Positions 8,597 through 10,873 of a stretch of 10,873 nucleotides of DNA are shown one piece after another. This DNA comes from Acidobacteriaceae bacterium. Lineage in GTDB: Bacteria; Acidobacteriota; Terriglobia; Terriglobales; Acidobacteriaceae. The position numbers were made by a program, and so were the translations under genes. A model generated the notes under the pieces. The model was not told the origin of the DNA. It saw nothing but the letters and a program-made list of their open reading frames with translations, and ran no database searches. The stretch is taken from the NCBI GenBank assembly GCA_003167305.1, contig PMTP01000185.1, positions 624 to 11,496 on the forward strand. The letters run 5' to 3'. Within the stretch, counting starts at the first letter, position 1; each line of letters starts with the position of its first letter.

Positions 8597-9058
8597 ATGA
8601 ATCGACGAGAGTTTTTCAAGATCAGTTGGGGAACTGTCGGCTTGGCCGCTCTGGTTTCGGGGGTAGGAGTCAGCTTGGCCGCCGTGATCAGGTTCCTGAT
8701 GCCGAGCGTCTTTTATGAGCCGCCGCAGAGCTTCAAGATCGGCGAGCCGGGCGACTTTCCCTTCGGCCCTCCCACCTTTCTCGTGGACGAGAAGATCTTC
8801 GTCTTTCGCGATCGCGAGAAGGGCTTTGCTGTAGCCAGCGCGGTCTGCACGCATCTGGGCTGCACTGTGGCGCACTTTTCCAGCGACCAGCGCTTCCATT
8901 GCCCCTGCCACGGCAGCGTTTTTGCCGCCGACGGCTCGGTGCAGCACGGCCCCGCGCCGCGCGCCCTGGATTGGTTTGAAGTGACGATGGCGCGCGATGG
9001 CAAGTTGCTCGTCAACAAAGACAAGGTCGTACCGCCCAACTACCGGCTGATGGTGTAA
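8597..9058 (+). CDS. Rieske [2Fe-2S] protein of a cytochrome b6f/bc-type complex
   Basis: High-potential iron-sulfur subunit that takes an electron from quinol at the Qo site and passes it to a c-type cytochrome. The product has 153 residues. The N-terminus [20 protein letters not shown] is a Tat-type signal-anchor (twin Arg3-Arg4, F-F-K) with one membrane helix at about 12-34. Cluster box 1 is CTHLGC (Cys84 and His86 ligands, Cys89 disulfide). Box 2 is CPCHGS (Cys102 and His105 ligands, Cys104 disulfide). The spacing equals that of true Rieske proteins, and the [12 protein letters not shown] segment after it is also typical. The ATG at 8597 is chosen because the Tat motif begins there; upstream in-frame codons run back through the flavoprotein gene and are spurious. 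It starts 13 bp after the flavoprotein stop and ends 2 bp before the cytochrome b gene. Confidence 0.95.
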   Translation: MNRREFFKISWGTVGLAALVSGVGVSLAAVIRFLMPSVFYEPPQSFKIGEPGDFPFGPPTFLVDEKIFVFRDREKGFAVASAVCTHLGCTVAHFSSDQRFHCPCHGSVFAADGSVQHGPAPRALDWFEVTMARDGKLLVNKDKVVPPNYRLMV

Positions 9059-9060
9059 CG

Positions 9061-10344
9061 ATGAATCTGATCCGCGAAATCTGGCAATCGATTGTGCGGC
9101 GCGACCCGCTCTCCACCGACAAGGGAAAGTCCGAACTGGTCTTTCTCAACGTGTGGCTGCACATCCATCCCGCCAAGGTGAAGAAAGAGAATATGAAGTT
9201 CAGGCACACCTTTTACCTGGGCTTTATCACCTTCTTTCTCTTTCTCATCCTGCTGACTACGGGAATCGCGCTAATGGTCTACTACCGGCCCTATCCAGCG
9301 CAGGCCTATCAGGATATGAAGGACCTGCAGTTTGCCGTCTTCATGGGAACATTTCTGCGCAATATGCATCGCTGGGCGGCGCATGGCATGGTGATCTGCG
9401 TCTTCCTGCATATGTGCCGGGTCTTCTACACCGGCTCGTATAAGAAGCCGCGCCAATTTAACTGGGTAATCGGCGTGCTGCTGCTGCTGCTCACGCTCAG
9501 CCTCTCTTTCACCGGCTATCTGCTGCCCTGGGATCAGCTGGCCTACTGGGCGATCACTGTCGGGACCAACATTGGCAGCTATGCGCCGCTGATCGGCGGC
9601 CAGCTTCGTGAATTGCTTCTCGGCGGCCACAGCGTCGGCGAGGGCGCACTGATTCGCTTCTATGTTCTGCACGTCGCAGTCCTTCCCGCCGCGATGATCC
9701 TGCTGACCATCGTTCACTTCTGGCGCGTCCGCAAGGACGGCGGACTCTCGCGTCCGGTCTGGAAGCTCAAAGGGAAAAAGGAGGAGCTGGTCGTCATCGG
9801 CGCACCGGCAGTGGCAGTACCGATGCAGGCATCAGCCACCTCCAAAGACAAGACCTACGGGCTGATGGAGGTGGTCAGTGGGAAACCCATCTTCGAGACC
9901 GTGACTCCCGAAGAGGAAGAGGATACGGTCTTCTCGTATCCCTATGCCTTTGTGCGCGAGGCCGTCGTTCTGATGGCCACAGTCACCACCATCATGACGA
10001 TGTCGCTCTTTCTCAACGCGCCGCTTGAGGAGCTGGCCAATCCGGCCAGGACGCCCAATCCGGCCAAGGCGCCGTGGTATTTTCTAGGGCTTCAGGAATT
10101 GGTCAGCCACTCCGCTTTTCTGGGCGGCGTGGTTGCCCCGGCGCTGATGGTCCTGGCGCTGTTGGCGATTCCGTATCTGGATCGGAATCCCAGCCGTCGC
10201 CCCGGCGACCGCAAGCTGATTCTCTGGCTCTTCACCATCTTTGTTGTCGCCAACCTGGCCCTGATCATCGTGGGAACCTTCTTCCGCGGACCGGGCTGGG
10301 CGCTGGTTCCACCGTGGGTTCATGTTGTCGGAGGTGCTGAGTAA
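9061..10344 (+). CDS. Cytochrome b, fused b6-like and subunit IV-like halves
   Basis: Quinone-binding diheme subunit of a Rieske/cytochrome b complex. The 427 residues join a cytochrome b6-like half (about 1-228) and a subunit IV-like half (about 290-427) through a charged linker containing EEEE. Heme ligands are His103/His117 ([15 protein letters not shown]) and His204/His219, the latter with the 14-residue gap typical of b6 rather than mitochondrial cytochrome b. PWDQ (156-159) is conserved. About seven helices are visible: four in the first half and three in the second (about 298-318, 352-372, 387-407). The Qo motif reads APWY (337-340), not PEWY, with a glutamate further on (LGLQE, Glu346). 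The cysteine that holds heme ci in b6f is replaced by Tyr52 in my alignment, so no heme ci is expected. The stop overlaps the next start (TAATG). Confidence 0.95.
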   Translation: MNLIREIWQSIVRRDPLSTDKGKSELVFLNVWLHIHPAKVKKENMKFRHTFYLGFITFFLFLILLTTGIALMVYYRPYPAQAYQDMKDLQFAVFMGTFLRNMHRWAAHGMVICVFLHMCRVFYTGSYKKPRQFNWVIGVLLLLLTLSLSFTGYLLPWDQLAYWAITVGTNIGSYAPLIGGQLRELLLGGHSVGEGALIRFYVLHVAVLPAAMILLTIVHFWRVRKDGGLSRPVWKLKGKKEELVVIGAPAVAVPMQASATSKDKTYGLMEVVSGKPIFETVTPEEEEDTVFSYPYAFVREAVVLMATVTTIMTMSLFLNAPLEELANPARTPNPAKAPWYFLGLQELVSHSAFLGGVVAPALMVLALLAIPYLDRNPSRRPGDRKLILWLFTIFVVANLALIIVGTFFRGPGWALVPPWVHVVGGAE

Positions 10345-10873
10345 TGGAACGCAGACTACAGCAACTCTTCTTCGCGCTCAGTCTTCTTGCGTTGGCTCTG
10401 ATTCTTGCCGCCGCTTGGCAGGCCAACACACCATCCTGGAAGACTTATCAACGCAACTTCCTGCAGCTTGAGGCGCAGGAGGAGCCGAACGCCATTACCA
10501 AGGCTGCAGTTCTGGCCACGCCGCCGGAGATTCACCAGGTTCTGCTGCCCGGTTTGCAGCGCGTGGACCGCTGCACCACGTGCCACCTGGGCGTCGAAGA
10601 TCCCACGATGAAGAACGCGCCTGAGCCCTTCCGTTATCACGAGAATCTCGGCCCGCATATTCCCTCCAAGTTCGGCTGCACTATCTGCCATGGCGGCCAG
10701 GGTCTGGCCACCGACAAGGAAAGCGCGCACGGGAAGGTCGATTTCTGGCCTAATCCGCTGCTCTCCAAGGACTACATTCGCGCCTCCTGCGGCCGCTGCC
10801 ACAAGGAAGGCGAAGTGCCCGGCGTACCGGAGCTGACCGCGGGCCACCGCCTCTTTGAAACCCAGGGCTGCCG
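10344..10873 (+). CDS. Membrane-anchored multiheme cytochrome c (cut by window edge)
   Basis: Probable c-type cytochrome subunit of the Rieske/cytochrome b complex. The 176 complete codons seen begin with an uncleaved-looking anchor (about 7-25, LFFALSLLALALILAAAW) and continue into a periplasmic region with three CxxCH sites: CTTCH (77-81), CTICH (112-116, followed by GGQG) and CGRCH (149-153). A fourth site is likely at the very edge, since the last residues read GHRLFETQGC with Cys176, a context that usually leads into CxxCH. The ATG overlaps the cytochrome b stop as TAATG, so translation is coupled and the product is very likely made in fixed ratio with cytochrome b. It would take the place of cytochrome c1 or f. 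The total heme number and the C-terminus are outside the window. Confidence 0.92.
   Translation, partial: MERRLQQLFFALSLLALALILAAAWQANTPSWKTYQRNFLQLEAQEEPNAITKAAVLATPPEIHQVLLPGLQRVDRCTTCHLGVEDPTMKNAPEPFRYHENLGPHIPSKFGCTICHGGQGLATDKESAHGKVDFWPNPLLSKDYIRASCGRCHKEGEVPGVPELTAGHRLFETQGC

Noticed and set aside
7135..8619. A 494-codon open frame on the minus strand
   Set aside because: It is antisense to the well-defined flavin/Fe-S oxidoreductase. The product is Ala/Arg/His-rich without motifs.

Overview
The window comes from a GC-rich Gram-negative bacterium: it encodes an RND efflux pump, an outer-membrane beta-barrel and several periplasmic c-type cytochromes. The combination of a NtrC/sigma-54 system, a flavin/Fe-S protein beside a Rieske/cytochrome b6-type pair, and a cytochrome-porin resembles what I know from Acidobacteriota. 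That assignment is inference; no marker gene is present to prove it.

Layout. Positions 1-1811 (minus strand) hold a drug/metal-efflux operon: a membrane-fusion protein (567-1811) whose stop overlaps the GTG start of an RND permease (570 down to 1, cut by the window edge). Its upstream region (1812-1980) carries a 10-bp-period direct repeat that may be an operator. A tRNA-Gly(CCC) gene with encoded CCA lies at 1981-2055 (minus) with a clear TATAAT box.

From 2241 to the right edge everything runs on the plus strand and looks like one functional block. A membrane histidine kinase (2241-3323) and an overlapping NtrC-type sigma-54 activator (3320-4720) come first. A good -24/-12 promoter (4779-4794) follows. 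It precedes an outer-membrane monoheme cytochrome fused to a beta-barrel, Cyc2-like in its N-terminal motif (4821-6155), and a small periplasmic monoheme cytochrome c (6166-6573). A 165-bp spacer with three hairpins and an alternative long-range pairing (6574-6738) separates these from a tightly packed set: a GltD-like FAD/NAD(P)/Fe-S protein (6739-8583), a Rieske protein (8597-9058), a fused cytochrome b6/subunit IV protein (9061-10344) and a membrane-anchored multiheme cytochrome c (10344 to the window edge).

Working model (inference): electrons could cross the outer membrane through the cytochrome-porin, pass to the small cytochrome c and multiheme cytochrome c, and meet the quinone pool at a Rieske/cytochrome b complex that also has a cytoplasmic NAD(P)-linked flavin/Fe-S arm. 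The whole would be switched on by the adjacent sigma-54 two-component system. Direction of flow (extracellular electron uptake or disposal) cannot be read from sequence. The cytochrome b is unusual in having APWY in place of the canonical Qo-site PEWY.

There is no gene-free stretch longer than 300 bases, and no CRISPR array, insertion sequence or phage gene was seen.
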